Shown: positions 15,255 to 24,495, numbered from the stretch's first letter. The stretch is DNA of 64,000 nt from JAWRCU01 sp033542235 (GCF_033542235.1 NZ_JAWRCU010000019.1:1-64000), one strand, 5' to 3'. Notes: generated by a model from the sequence alone, not told the origin. Numbers and translations are program-made.

Positions 15255-16928
15255 CTAGCCCAGCCTGCCGAACCAGGCCTGGTAGGGTTCGAGCCTTATG
15301 CTCCCATGCTCAACCTTACCTGTGAAACCGTGTCCGGCAAGAGGGGTTGGAACAGCTCCTTCGTCAAGATCGAACGATGCGGGCTGGTGGCCGAGATTGA
15401 AGACCGAGACGATGCGTTCGTTGCCGTGTCGGCGCGTGAAGGCAAGCAGGTCGCCGTCGGCCGCCAGGAATTCGATTTCGCCTTTGGCAAAAGCGGGATG
15501 GGAGCGCCGGAAGGAAAGGAAGCGCCGATACTGTTCGAGCAGCGACGACGGCACGCCTTCCTGGGTGTCCACGGCCTTCTGCTGCTGGGTCGACGGAACC
15601 GGCAACCAAGGCTTTCCAGTGGAGAAGCCCGCATTCGGTTCGGCGTGTTCCCAAACCATGGGCGTTCGGCAACCGTCGCGGCCCTTGAACTCCGGCCAGA
15701 AGCGGATGCCATAGGGATCCCTGAGGTCCTCGAAGGCAAGCTCTGCCTCTTCCAGGCCAAGCTCCTCGCCCTCATAGAGGCAGACCGAGCCGCGCAGCGA
15801 CATCAAAAGCGCGGAGATCACCTTGAGATAAGCGGGCTTGTCCGGCTCGTCCTTGCCCCAGCGGGTCGCGTGGCGCACCACGTCATGGTTGGAGAGCGCC
15901 CAGCACGACCAGCCGTCCGGCGCCTCCTTGCCGAAGGTCTCGAGCACGGAGCGGATATCGACTGCCGACAGCTTCTTGGGGCCGAGGAAGTCGAACGAAT
16001 AGCACATCTGCACACGCTTGCCGGAGGTATATTGGGCAACGATCTGCAGCCCGCGCTGCGCGTCGCCGACCTCGCCGACAGCCGCGGCGGCGGGATATTC
16101 GTCCAGCAGCGCGCGGAAGCGCTCCAGGAATTTGAGGTTCTCCGGCCGGCTCTTGTCGTAGATGTGGTCCTGGAAGTTGTAGGGGTTCACCGCCGGCGCG
16201 ATGCTGGCATTGCGCTCGTTTTCCGGCAGCGCCGGATTGTCCTCCAGCCCGGCTGAGTTGAAGTAGAAATTGATCGTATCGAGGCGGAAGCCGTCGACGC
16301 CGCGGTCGAGCCAGAAGCGGACGGTGTCGAGAAGGGCATCCTGGACGGCGCGGTTGTGGAAGTTGAGATCCGGCTGCTCGGCCAGGAAATTGTGCATGTA
16401 GTACTGCCGGCGTGTCGTATCCCACTGCCAGGCCGAGCCGCCGAAGATCGACAGCCAGTTGTTGGGCGGCGTCCCGTCGGGTTTGGCATCCGCCCAGACG
16501 TACCAGTCGGCTTTTGCGTCGTCGCGGCTCGACCGGCTCTCCTTGAACCAGGGATGTTCGTCGGAAGTGTGCGAGATCACCTGGTCGATCATGACACGCA
16601 GGCCAAGCCTGTGCGCCTCGGCGACCAGCGCGTCGAAATCGGCGAGGGTTCCGAACATCGGATCGACGTCGCAATAGTCGGTGACGTCGTAGCCGAAATC
16701 CTTCATCGGCGACTTGAAGAAGGGCGAGATCCAGATCGCGTCGGCGCCGAGCGAGGCGATGTAGGGCAAGCGCCGAATGATGCCCTTGAGGTCGCCGATG
16801 CCGTCGCCGTTCGAATCCTGGAAGCTGCGCGGATAGATCTGGTAGATGACCGCGCCTCGCCACCAGTCGCGGTCCGGCGCGAGCGCCGGCGCGTCCTGGC
16901 CGTGTCCCCTGCCGACTGCCGACTGCAT
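15255..16928 (-). CDS. aglA: Alpha-glucosidase AglA (GH13)
   Basis: A 557-residue cytoplasmic GH13 enzyme that hydrolyses imported alpha-glucosides to glucose plus the partner sugar. Conserved regions: YQIYPRSFQDSNGDGIGDL near the start, DQVISHTSDEHPWF, GFRLDTI with nucleophile Asp217, AVGEVGD with acid/base Glu286, and SNHDVVR with Asp349. No signal peptide. It starts four bases after aglG. The Asn-His-Asp motif and length match oligo-1,6-glucosidase/alpha-glucosidase relatives. Confidence 0.95.
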   Translation of the reverse strand: MQSAVGRGHGQDAPALAPDRDWWRGAVIYQIYPRSFQDSNGDGIGDLKGIIRRLPYIASLGADAIWISPFFKSPMKDFGYDVTDYCDVDPMFGTLADFDALVAEAHRLGLRVMIDQVISHTSDEHPWFKESRSSRDDAKADWYVWADAKPDGTPPNNWLSIFGGSAWQWDTTRRQYYMHNFLAEQPDLNFHNRAVQDALLDTVRFWLDRGVDGFRLDTINFYFNSAGLEDNPALPENERNASIAPAVNPYNFQDHIYDKSRPENLKFLERFRALLDEYPAAAAVGEVGDAQRGLQIVAQYTSGKRVQMCYSFDFLGPKKLSAVDIRSVLETFGKEAPDGWSCWALSNHDVVRHATRWGKDEPDKPAYLKVISALLMSLRGSVCLYEGEELGLEEAELAFEDLRDPYGIRFWPEFKGRDGCRTPMVWEHAEPNAGFSTGKPWLPVPSTQQQKAVDTQEGVPSSLLEQYRRFLSFRRSHPAFAKGEIEFLAADGDLLAFTRRHGNERIVSVFNLGHQPASFDLDEGAVPTPLAGHGFTGKVEHGSIRLEPYQAWFGRLG

Positions 16929-16932
16929 CTTT

Positions 16933-18090
16933 TCAACCGCCTTTCACAGAGCCCGCAAGCAGCCCGCGCACGAAATAGCGCTGCAGCGAGAAGAACACGA
17001 TCAGCGGCACGATGATGGTCACGAAAGCTGAGGTCGTGAGGATCTCCCAATTGCCGCCGCGCGAGCCGAGCAGCGCGTTGAGCCTTGCGGTCAGAACGAG
17101 CTGGTCGGCATCGGTCCTGAGGAAAACCATCGCGACCAGAAGATCGTTCCATACCCACAGGAATTGGAAGATCGAGAAGGAGGCGAGCACCGGGAAGGAG
17201 AGGGGCAGCACGATCTTGACGAATATCTCGAAGTCGCTTGCCCCGTCTATGCGCGCCGATTCCATCAATTCACGCGGCAGCCCGGCAATGTAGCTGCGCA
17301 GGAGATAGATGGCGAAAGGCAGCCCGAACCCTGTATGCGCGAGCCAGATGCCGAGATAGGTTTTCGCCGGCACGCCGAAGAAAAGGCTGATGTTGTTGTA
17401 GAATTTGAGCAGCGGGATGAGCGCCATCTGCAACGGCACGACCAGGAGGCCGATGATCACGGCGATCAGCAGCGCGCGGCCGGGAAAGCGCATCCAGGCC
17501 AGCGCATAGGCGGCGAAGGCAGCGATCAGGATCGGAATGATGGTCGCCGGGATCGTCACCGTCAGCGAGTTCATGAAGGAGCGGCCGATACCCTGCGAGA
17601 GCAGCACGTTCCGGTAATTTTCGGTCGTGAAGCGGGGCGGCGTCGTCGCCGAATAGAAGATGCGCTGACCGCGCTCGCCCTCGAAAGCCTTTGGCGAGGA
17701 AAGGACGAAGCTGCTGTCGGCATTGACCGTCAGCGTCACGCCGTCGCCAAGATCGGCGCTCTCGCCGGCCTTGTACTGCGTCGGCGTTGCCGCCTTTGTT
17801 CCAAAGGACTGGACCTGGCGCGTGTCGCCTTGCTCGAGGAGCCTGCCCTCGATGACGAACTTGCCGTCCTTCTGAGCCTGCGCCGACGCCGGCGGCAGCC
17901 GGCCTTGCTCAGTCTGGATGGAGCTGTTCAGTGCCGTCCACCAGCCCGACACGACGATCTGGTCCTTGTCGCGCAACGAGCTGACCAGGATGCCGAGCGT
18001 CGGGATCGTCCAGATCGCGCAGATAACCAGTACGGCGAGATGCACGCCCCAGCGGCCGACAGATGACCTTCCGATTGCTGCAGCAGCCAT
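16933..18090 (-). CDS. aglG: Alpha-glucoside ABC transporter permease AglG
   Basis: A 385-residue MalG-side permease. After the first helix there is an extracytoplasmic insertion of about 120 residues (roughly 40-160, including VIEGRLLEQGDTRQVQSFG), which is characteristic of AglG and absent from most MalG proteins. The remaining five helices and the EAA loop (ESARIDGASDFEIFVKIVLP) follow. It starts one base after the aglF stop codon region, so expression is coupled to aglF. Confidence 0.92.
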   Translation of the reverse strand: MAAAAIGRSSVGRWGVHLAVLVICAIWTIPTLGILVSSLRDKDQIVVSGWWTALNSSIQTEQGRLPPASAQAQKDGKFVIEGRLLEQGDTRQVQSFGTKAATPTQYKAGESADLGDGVTLTVNADSSFVLSSPKAFEGERGQRIFYSATTPPRFTTENYRNVLLSQGIGRSFMNSLTVTIPATIIPILIAAFAAYALAWMRFPGRALLIAVIIGLLVVPLQMALIPLLKFYNNISLFFGVPAKTYLGIWLAHTGFGLPFAIYLLRSYIAGLPRELMESARIDGASDFEIFVKIVLPLSFPVLASFSIFQFLWVWNDLLVAMVFLRTDADQLVLTARLNALLGSRGGNWEILTTSAFVTIIVPLIVFFSLQRYFVRGLLAGSVKGG

Positions 18091-18091
18091 C

Positions 18092-19105
18092 TCAATGCCC
18101 TCCGCTCTCGACGCGCGCCTGCCTGATGTTCCAGATCATGATCGGCACCACCGCGATCATGATGATGACCGCGATCGTCGCGCCGCGGCCGAAATCGCCG
18201 CCGCCGCGGAACATCCAGTCGAACATCAAATTGGCGAGCGTGTTCGAGTTCCACTGGCCATTCGTCATGGTCAGGATGATGTCGAAGACCTTGAGCACCA
18301 GTATGGTGATCGTGGTCCACACCACGGCGATCGTTCCCCAGATCTGCGGCACCATGATCTTCCAGAAGATCTGGAAGGGATTGGCGCCGTCGATCACTGC
18401 CGCCTCGATCGTCTCCTCCGGTATTCCGCGGAGCGCGGCCGAGAGGATCACCATGGCGAAGCCGGTCTGGATCCAGATCAGGATGACCATCAGGAAGAAA
18501 TTGTTCCAGAACGGCAGCGATATCCAGACCTGCGGGGCTCCGCCGAGCGACTGGATGAATGCGTTGAGGATGCCGATCTGCGTCTGGCCTTCGCCGCGAT
18601 ATTCGTAGACGAATTTCCAGATCACGCTGGCGCCGACGAAGGAGATGGCGAGCGGCATGAACACCAGGCTCTTGGCGATGTTGCCCCACCAGATGCGGTC
18701 GGTCAGCACGGCGATTACCAGGCCGAGGAAGGTGCAGGTCGCTGGCACCACGGCGAGCCACAATATGTTGTTGAAGATGGCCTGGCGGAACTCGCGGTCG
18801 GTGAACGCCCATTTGTAGTTGGCGAGGCCGACGAAGTTCTGGCCGCCGCGATCGTTGAAGGAGAGGATCAGCGTCGAGATCACGGGGTAGATCAGGTAGA
18901 CGATCAGGATGATCGTCGCCGGCCCGACGAAGAGCCAGGGCCGGATGTAGCCCTGACGGCGCAGATTGTCGATCGCCGCGGTCCCGCTCACCCCTTTCGA
19001 GGGAAACACGATATCGAGCAGCCTGTTGGCGCCCCAGAAATAGCCGAGACAGCCGAAGACACCAATGAGAATGGTGACTACGGCAGTGATGATCTGACCG
19101 GACAA
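18092..19105 (-). CDS. aglF: Alpha-glucoside ABC transporter permease AglF
   Basis: A 337-residue MalF-side permease with two N-terminal helices, a cytoplasmic stretch, and a six-helix transport core containing the EAA motif (EAAVIDGANPFQIFWKIMVP). First gene after the hairpin that follows aglE. It pairs with AglG to form the channel. Confidence 0.92.
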   Translation of the reverse strand: MSGQIITAVVTILIGVFGCLGYFWGANRLLDIVFPSKGVSGTAAIDNLRRQGYIRPWLFVGPATIILIVYLIYPVISTLILSFNDRGGQNFVGLANYKWAFTDREFRQAIFNNILWLAVVPATCTFLGLVIAVLTDRIWWGNIAKSLVFMPLAISFVGASVIWKFVYEYRGEGQTQIGILNAFIQSLGGAPQVWISLPFWNNFFLMVILIWIQTGFAMVILSAALRGIPEETIEAAVIDGANPFQIFWKIMVPQIWGTIAVVWTTITILVLKVFDIILTMTNGQWNSNTLANLMFDWMFRGGGDFGRGATIAVIIMIAVVPIMIWNIRQARVESGGH

Positions 19106-19171
19106 TTGTTCCTCCCTGAAATCCCGGCGGTTTATCTGCGCGCCTCGAGCGCGGTTGCCGCCTGTGGAAAC

Positions 19172-19195
19172 GGTCCGGGCCAGGCGGCCCGGGCC
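19172..19195 (-). promoter_or_regulatory. GC-rich hairpin between aglE and aglF
   Basis: GGTCCGGGCC and GGCCCGGGCC flank an AGGC loop (one G-T wobble). It lies in the 138-base aglE-aglF gap, with no T-run, matching the position of hairpins in the other two sugar operons here. Likely role: protect the aglE transcript 3' end and lower permease expression. Confidence 0.6.
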
Positions 19196-19243
19196 AATAT
19201 CGGAAGAATAGAGCCTCGCAGCGCGGCCGATGCTCGCCGCCGA

Positions 19244-20602
19244 TTACTTGATGGCGTCCCAGGCCTTCTGGATGTCGGCCGCGACGTCCTGTGGCGACTT
19301 GCCGCCGACCAGGTCGACCATGCCGGTCCAGAAAGCACCGGCGCCGATTTTGCCCGGCATCAGGTCGGAGCCGTCGAAGCGAACGGTGGTCGCATCGGTC
19401 AGGATCTCGCCCTGCTTCTTCAGCGCCTCGCTCCCGTAGGTATCCTTGTTGGCGGCCTTGAACGGCGTGACGAAGCTCTTCTGCGCCATCCACAATTCAT
19501 GCGCGAGCGGCATCTGCAGGAACTTGATGAACTCGCGCGCCGGCTTGGAGTCCTTGGTGATCATCACCAGCGTGCCTGCCACTTCCAAGGGTGTGCCAAG
19601 CTCTGGCTTGGCGGCATAAGGCGGGAAGTAGAAGAAATCCGCATCCTGGCCGAGCTTCACGTTCGCAGGAAAGAACGACGGAATGAACGACGCCTGGTGG
19701 TGCAGATAGCACTTGGGCGGAACGGTGAAGAGCCCCTTCGGGCTGTCGCGGAAGTCCGTCGCGGCGACGGCTGCGGCCCCGCCGTCGACCATCTGGTCGT
19801 CCGTCGCGATCTTGGCAAAGATCGTCAACGCATTGACCACGGCCGGGTCGGTGAACGGAATCTCATTCTTTACCCACTTGTCATAGACCTCAGGCGGCTG
19901 CGTGCGCAGCATGATGTCCTCGATCCAGTCCGTGGCCGGCCAGCCGGTGGCACCGCCCGAACCGAGGCCGATGCACCAGGGCTTGTGGCCGTCGGCGACG
20001 ATCTTCTTCTCGAGCTCGGCGAGCTCTTCCTGAGTCTTGGGAACCTTGTATCCGGCCTCGTCAAAATTGTCGGGCGAGTACCAGACGAGGCCCTTCACGT
20101 CGATCTTGTACGGCAGGGCGTAGAAGCCCGACTTGCCATCCTTGTCTTTGTACGTGCCGAGCGCGGCCCAGGATTCGCCGGCGGCGTAGTTGTCTTTGAC
20201 CCATTTGGCAGTCTCGTCGCCCAGCGGCGTGAGAAGGCCTTTCGAGGCCAGGTCCTGGATAAGGCCGGGTTGCGGCAGGATGGCGATGTTTGGCGGGCTG
20301 CCGGCCTGAGTGTCGATGACGATCTGCTGCTCGTAATTCTCGGATGAGGAGTACTTGATCTCGGCGCCAGTCGCCTCGGCGAAATAGTCGAGCACGCTGC
20401 GGGCGAGCTCTTCATCCTCGCCGCGCCAGGGGCCGAAGATCGTCAGCGTTTCACCTTTGAGGTCGACCTTCTTCAGGTCATCGAAATCGGCCCAATGAAA
20501 ACGGCTGTCCTCGCCGGGCTTGAATTTCAGCTCGGCCGAAGAAGCCGGTGCGCAAAATGCAAGGGTCGCAAGCGCTGCGCCCAACAACAATCTCTTCTTC
20601 AC
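19244..20602 (-). CDS. aglE: Alpha-glucoside ABC transporter substrate-binding protein AglE
   Basis: A 452-residue periplasmic binding protein. The signal peptide spans about residues 1-22 (VKKRLLLGAALATLAFCAPA). The mature protein is a two-lobed CUT1 binding protein with FHWADFDDLKKVDLKGETLT, typical of AglE. The GTG start at 20602 has GGGAGG six bases upstream; the longer frame to 20734 runs into the operator region and is rejected. First gene of the agl operon. Confidence 0.93.
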   Translation of the reverse strand: MKKRLLLGAALATLAFCAPASSAELKFKPGEDSRFHWADFDDLKKVDLKGETLTIFGPWRGEDEELARSVLDYFAEATGAEIKYSSSENYEQQIVIDTQAGSPPNIAILPQPGLIQDLASKGLLTPLGDETAKWVKDNYAAGESWAALGTYKDKDGKSGFYALPYKIDVKGLVWYSPDNFDEAGYKVPKTQEELAELEKKIVADGHKPWCIGLGSGGATGWPATDWIEDIMLRTQPPEVYDKWVKNEIPFTDPAVVNALTIFAKIATDDQMVDGGAAAVAATDFRDSPKGLFTVPPKCYLHHQASFIPSFFPANVKLGQDADFFYFPPYAAKPELGTPLEVAGTLVMITKDSKPAREFIKFLQMPLAHELWMAQKSFVTPFKAANKDTYGSEALKKQGEILTDATTVRFDGSDLMPGKIGAGAFWTGMVDLVGGKSPQDVAADIQKAWDAIK

Positions 20603-20730
20603 GATTTCCTCCCAGTGTGCCTCTCTCACGGGACAAGGGCCGCCATTCGGGACCTCCATCCCGTCCTGCCTTGCGCGGCTCCGGAAAATGCCTGCTTTGC
20701 TGCCGGGCAAGTCCCAGTTCAAAGCATCTT

Positions 20731-20744
20731 CCAAAGCGCTTTGG
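20731..20744. promoter_or_regulatory. AglR operator upstream of aglE
   Basis: CCAAAGCGCTTTGG is a perfect 14-base palindrome with the central CG of LacI-family operators. It lies 129 bases upstream of aglE in the 373-base divergent gap 20603-20975, which holds no gene. The shared core AAAGCGCTTT recurs at 20943-20952 before aglR. Confidence 0.78.
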
Positions 20745-20940
20745 CTGCCTAGAATATCAACTCGCGAACGGCTGGGGTGTCAAGAGAGATTCAAAATAAA
20801 TCGATTGAATTGATCCAATGCTGCGCTGCAGCGTGATTTTTCGGCGTCGCAGCGTTCATTTCCGCTTCACCATCCTGGACCGCCTGCCTATTACTGGCCC
20901 TGCGCGGAAATCCGAATTCGGCGCGAAGATTACCAGCGAT

Positions 20941-20954
20941 TGAAAGCGCTTTGA
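20941..20954. promoter_or_regulatory. AglR operator upstream of aglR
   Basis: TGAAAGCGCTTTGA has the perfect core AAAGCGCTTT and matches 12 of 14 bases of its own reverse complement. It ends 21 bases before the aglR start, so bound regulator would sit on the aglR promoter or leader, implying autoregulation. Confidence 0.72.
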
Positions 20955-20975
20955 GGCGGCAAGGCAAAGATCGAA

Positions 20976-21998
20976 GTGAACCTGAAGCAGCTCTCGCACA
21001 TGTTGTCCCTGTCGCAGACCACGGTAAGCCGGGCCCTCAACGGTTATCCCGAGGTCAGCGAGGATACGCGCCGTCGCGTGATCGACGCAGCCAAGCGCCA
21101 TGGCTATAGGCCGAACCCCAGCGCAAGGCGGCTGGCGACGGGCAAGGCCGGGATGATCGGCTATGTCATGCCGACCGGCGAAAGCGTCGACATCGACCCG
21201 CATTTTGTCGAGTTCCTGTCAGGCCTCGGTGATTATGCGCGTGCCCATGAGCTTGACCTCGTGCTGTCGCCGACCCTCCTCGACGAGGAGGAGATGACCT
21301 ATCGCCGTGTGGTCGCCAACAAGCAGGTCGACGCTGTCTACGTCTCCTCGCCGCGGCCCGCCGACCGACGCATCAAGCTCGTCGAGCAGCTCGGCATCCC
21401 CTACATCGTGCACGGCCGCTCGGAAGGGCTCGACTTCGACTATCCGTTTCTCGACATCGACAATGAGGGGGCCTTCCACGATGCGGCCCGACTGCTGATC
21501 CAGCTTGGCCATCGGCGCATCGCATTGATGAATGACGAGCTCACCAAGACCTTCGCCATCCACCGCGAGCGCGGCGTACGCCGGGCCCTGGCGGCAAGCG
21601 CGCTCGAGCTCTTCCCGGAACTCGCCCTCACGGCCACAATGACCGAGGAGAACGGCTATCGCGGGGCGCGCGCCTTGCTCGACCTGCCCGATCGGCCGAC
21701 CGCAATCATCTGCTCCTCGATGATCATGGCGCTCGGCATCGTCCGGGCAACGCGTGAGCTCAACCTCGAGATCCCGCGCGACCTGTCGCTCGTCGCCCAT
21801 GACGACGTGTTCCACTATCTCAAGCCCGAGAGCTTCCCGGTGCCGCTGACGACGACGCGCTCGTCGATCCGCGCAGCCGGCGAGCGCATTGCCGAGCGGC
21901 TTGCTGCGCGCATGTCGGGCCTCGAAACAGGCGCACGTGCCGAAGTCTGGCCGGTCGACCTCGTCGTGCGCGGCTCGATCGCCGGCGCGCCGGTTTAA
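20976..21998 (+). CDS. aglR: LacI-family regulator of alpha-glucoside use, AglR
   Basis: A 340-residue LacI-family protein with the helix-turn-helix at the very N-terminus (NLKQLSHMLSLSQTTVSRAL, residues 2-21), hinge helix (NPSARRLATGK) and an inducer-binding domain. GTG start at 20976. It is divergent from aglEFGAK, as aglR is in Sinorhizobium, with matching palindromes in front of both transcription units. Likely represses the operon in the absence of alpha-glucosides. Confidence 0.92.
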   Translation: MNLKQLSHMLSLSQTTVSRALNGYPEVSEDTRRRVIDAAKRHGYRPNPSARRLATGKAGMIGYVMPTGESVDIDPHFVEFLSGLGDYARAHELDLVLSPTLLDEEEMTYRRVVANKQVDAVYVSSPRPADRRIKLVEQLGIPYIVHGRSEGLDFDYPFLDIDNEGAFHDAARLLIQLGHRRIALMNDELTKTFAIHRERGVRRALAASALELFPELALTATMTEENGYRGARALLDLPDRPTAIICSSMIMALGIVRATRELNLEIPRDLSLVAHDDVFHYLKPESFPVPLTTTRSSIRAAGERIAERLAARMSGLETGARAEVWPVDLVVRGSIAGAPV

Positions 21999-22108
21999 CG
22001 GTGAAAACCTGACGCTTTCTGCGCGACAGAGATCTCCGTTGGGGGGGGCCGTCGCACGTCTGCTTGACTGAAAGAACAATCAGCGCCGATCGCGGTCTCT
22101 CGAATGCC

Positions 22109-22134
22109 CGCGAACGAAGGACGGTTCGTTCGCG
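22109..22134. other. Perfect hairpin downstream of aglR
   Basis: CGCGAACGAA and TTCGTTCGCG flank a six-base loop. No T-run follows, so it is at most a Rho-assisted 3' end structure for aglR. It lies in the 457-base gap 21999-22455, whose last ~150 bases are AT-rich and probably contain the promoter of the repeat-protein gene; I see no further gene. Confidence 0.5.
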
Positions 22135-22455
22135 AGAAACGGTTATTCGCGCGCACTGGAGAGTGATTGCGGGGGGCGGCCATCCGCGCAGCTGGTTGCC
22201 AGCGAACTGGCTGACCTTATCGAGCGCACATCATGGCGGCTACCCCGATCGAAAGCGCCGTAGCCGGCGCAGATGGAGCTGCGGATGGTTAACACGGAAC
22301 TGGCGGCAATACGGTGCAAAAGTGATTTAATATAATCAACGAAGTGTCGCAATATAGTCTTTCTAAAGTACTGCTACCACAAGTTGTCTATTTGCAAAGG
22401 AGACGATTGTACCACCCAGAGTTGCTCATACGCAAAGAAAAAAGGAGGAAGGGTA

Positions 22456-24081
22456 ATGGCTATCCTTTTTGGAGATACCAGCGGTTCGCTTACCGGAAAA
22501 CAACATGGCGGAGACCAAACCCTCGTCGGGGCTGATCCTGCCAACAGCCTTTTTGGCGATGCCGGCGTGGACTTGCGCGATCATGCCGTAGGTGGAAACG
22601 ACACGTTGCTCACTTCCGGAGCGGGAAGCGAATTCGGCGATGCCGGTCGAGATATTTCCGATCACGCAGCGGGCGGTGCCGACACTCTCACCGCGCAAGT
22701 GGAGTTCGCCAATATCACCCTCAACATGTTCGGTGATGCTGGCGGAAACATTTCTGATCACGCGACGGGCGGCGCCGACACATTGTCTGCTCACCTCACC
22801 GAATCCCACAATTTCCGCGGTATTTTCGCTCTGAACATGTACGGAGATGTAGGAGGAGATATTTCTGATCATGCGGTTGCCGGCGACGACACGCTGAGTT
22901 TTCAAGCTGAACGTGCCGGAGGCTCCGCGAGTTCAAAAATGATAACTTCGTACGGGGATGCCGGCGGCAATCTGTCCGATCACGCGGTCGGTGGCAATGA
23001 CACATTCAACGGCCAGGGGCCGGAAATCTTTTTCCGATTTTTTGGCGATGCCGGCGGCAGCATGTCCGGTTTTGCCCATGGTGGCAATGACAGCTTCACC
23101 ACGGGCGGTTTTGAGAACAACAATCGTTTTTGGGGCGATGCCGCGGGCGACATGTCCGGCCACGCCAGCGGTGGCGACGACAGCTTAGCCGTGGACGGCT
23201 TTAATCCCCACACGTTTTTCTACGGCGACGCCGGCGGAAACATGTCCGATCGTGCCATCGGCGGCAATGACACTTTCAATGACTCGAGCGTCGCTACCTT
23301 CCCGGACCTGAACATTTTCTACGGCGACGCTGGCGGGAACATGTCAGGCCATGTCCAGGGCGGCAATGACACCTTTAACAAGACCGGGAGCGAAGGAAGC
23401 ACATTCTACGGCGATGCCGGAGGAGACATGTCTGATCATGCTCACGGCGGCAATGACACTTTTATCGCTACAAATCTACATCGCCAGTGGGTGTTTTTCT
23501 ATGGCGATGCCGGGGGTAACATGGGCGATCAGGCCGTCGGCGGTGATGATACCTATAACGGCGGCAACGTGTTCCCTCAGCTCCTGAATCGTGCTTATGG
23601 CGATGCGGCGACCATGTCCGGCAACGCCCGAGGCGGCAACGACACCTTGATCGCAGGCAATCTTGATGCAACTCCGCCTCCTGCCGGTTCCTTTCAAACC
23701 CTCCTCGTCGGCGATGCGCAGACGATGTCCGACAACGCGCGCGGCGGTAATGACAGGCTGATCAGCGGCACTGGAAATGATGACATGTGGGGCGACGCTC
23801 AAGCCTTGCTGGGCAACGCCAAGGGCGGGAATGACACGTTTGTGTTCAACGCCAACAGTGGCCACGATGTCATCGAGGATTTCGGTCAGGGTGTAGCAGG
23901 GTCGAACTTGGGAACCGACCACATTGATGTCTCTGGTTTGGGGATCACAAGTTTCGGCCAGCTCGATATCTCGGCGTTTGATCCAACAAGCCACGACAGC
24001 ACGATCGCGTTCAGTCCGGGCAACGAGGTGGTTGTGCATAGTCAAGTCGCACTCACGCCTCAGGACTTCTTGTTCGCCTAA
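22456..24081 (+). CDS. Repeat protein with ~15 GDAGG-GGNDT units, probably secreted, RTX-related
   Basis: A 541-residue acidic protein with no signal peptide or membrane segment. Residues 4 to about 460 are about 15 repeats of 25-38 residues, each built as (F/Y)GDAGG(N/D)MSDHA-GGNDTF followed by a variable stretch. The last 80 residues (462-541: FVFNANSGHDVIEDFGQG ... TPQDFLFA) look like the C-terminus of RTX proteins exported by type I secretion. The GGND pieces resemble half of the RTX nonapeptide GGxGxDxLx, so calcium binding is plausible but not shown. AGGAGGAAGGGTA precedes the ATG at 22456; in-frame 22384 lacks such a site. No type I secretion genes are in the window. Base use appears less GC-rich than in the neighbours. 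Confidence 0.85.
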   Translation: MAILFGDTSGSLTGKQHGGDQTLVGADPANSLFGDAGVDLRDHAVGGNDTLLTSGAGSEFGDAGRDISDHAAGGADTLTAQVEFANITLNMFGDAGGNISDHATGGADTLSAHLTESHNFRGIFALNMYGDVGGDISDHAVAGDDTLSFQAERAGGSASSKMITSYGDAGGNLSDHAVGGNDTFNGQGPEIFFRFFGDAGGSMSGFAHGGNDSFTTGGFENNNRFWGDAAGDMSGHASGGDDSLAVDGFNPHTFFYGDAGGNMSDRAIGGNDTFNDSSVATFPDLNIFYGDAGGNMSGHVQGGNDTFNKTGSEGSTFYGDAGGDMSDHAHGGNDTFIATNLHRQWVFFYGDAGGNMGDQAVGGDDTYNGGNVFPQLLNRAYGDAATMSGNARGGNDTLIAGNLDATPPPAGSFQTLLVGDAQTMSDNARGGNDRLISGTGNDDMWGDAQALLGNAKGGNDTFVFNANSGHDVIEDFGQGVAGSNLGTDHIDVSGLGITSFGQLDISAFDPTSHDSTIAFSPGNEVVVHSQVALTPQDFLFA

Positions 24082-24105
24082 GCAAGGAAGGCAATTCTCG
24101 AAATG

Positions 24106-24141
24106 TGCAGCCGCGGCCTGCCTCCTCAGCCGCGGCCTGCA
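24106..24141. other. GC-rich hairpin after the repeat-protein gene
   Basis: TGCAGCCGCGGC pairs with GCCGCGGCCTGCA (one bulged base) around an 11-base loop, 25 bases downstream of the stop. AGCCGCGGCCTGC also occurs twice as a direct repeat. A second perfect hairpin, CGGCTTGACC/GGTCAAGCCG, is at 24203-24230. Neither has a T-run; they may form the 3' end of the transcript. Confidence 0.5.
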
Positions 24142-24333
24142 TATTTGAACGGTGGGTCGTATCGGGAGCTGGGACTCCGTCTCACACCCACCCTGCCGAT
24201 GACGGCTTGACCGTTCTGAAGGTCAAGCCGAGCTGCGTTGGGCGATGAGATGAACGGAAACGGTGTCAACGAGACAATCCGTCATCGTGCCGGCTGGCAG
24301 CTGGCACGGGTTTCGCAATCCCGGAAACGGACC

Positions 24334-24495
24334 TTATTGGGCGGGAGCATCGTCCGCCTGGCAAGGTCCTTCGCCCTTGAACTCCTTGGCGAGGCAACCG
24401 TATTTGTCGGCTGTCGCGGCGGTTTCGTGCACGGCCCTGCTCATGCCGCAGCCGGAGAGCGCGATGGCGAGAAGGAGCAAGATTGCGGGTTTCAT
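24334..24495 (-). CDS. Small lipoprotein, 53 residues
   Basis: Residues 1-16 (MKPAILLLLAIALSGC) form a signal peptide with the lipobox LSGC, so the mature protein of about 38 residues would be lipid-anchored at Cys16. The rest (ATADKYGCLAKEFKGEG) is polar with two more Cys. Upstream signal for ribosome binding is weak. It lies 112 bases after the amidase gene on the same strand. Function unknown; the resemblance is to entericidin-type and other short envelope lipoproteins in form only. Confidence 0.7.
   Translation of the reverse strand: MKPAILLLLAIALSGCGMSRAVHETAATADKYGCLAKEFKGEGPCQADDAPAQ

Noticed and set aside
17918..20347. 809-residue open frame on the plus strand
   Set aside because: It runs antisense across aglG, aglF and aglE; composition is Arg/Asp/Glu/His-rich, as expected from the opposite strand of GC-rich genes, with no recognisable domain or ribosome-binding site.
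22456..24081. Classical RTX toxin or adhesin
   Set aside because: The full nonapeptide GGxGxDxLx is not present in tandem, there is no hydrophobic toxin domain and no adjacent secretion or acylation gene; only a looser RTX relationship is supported.
24203..24230. Intrinsic terminator after the repeat-protein gene
   Set aside because: The stem is perfect but no T-run follows on either strand, so it is noted only as a hairpin.
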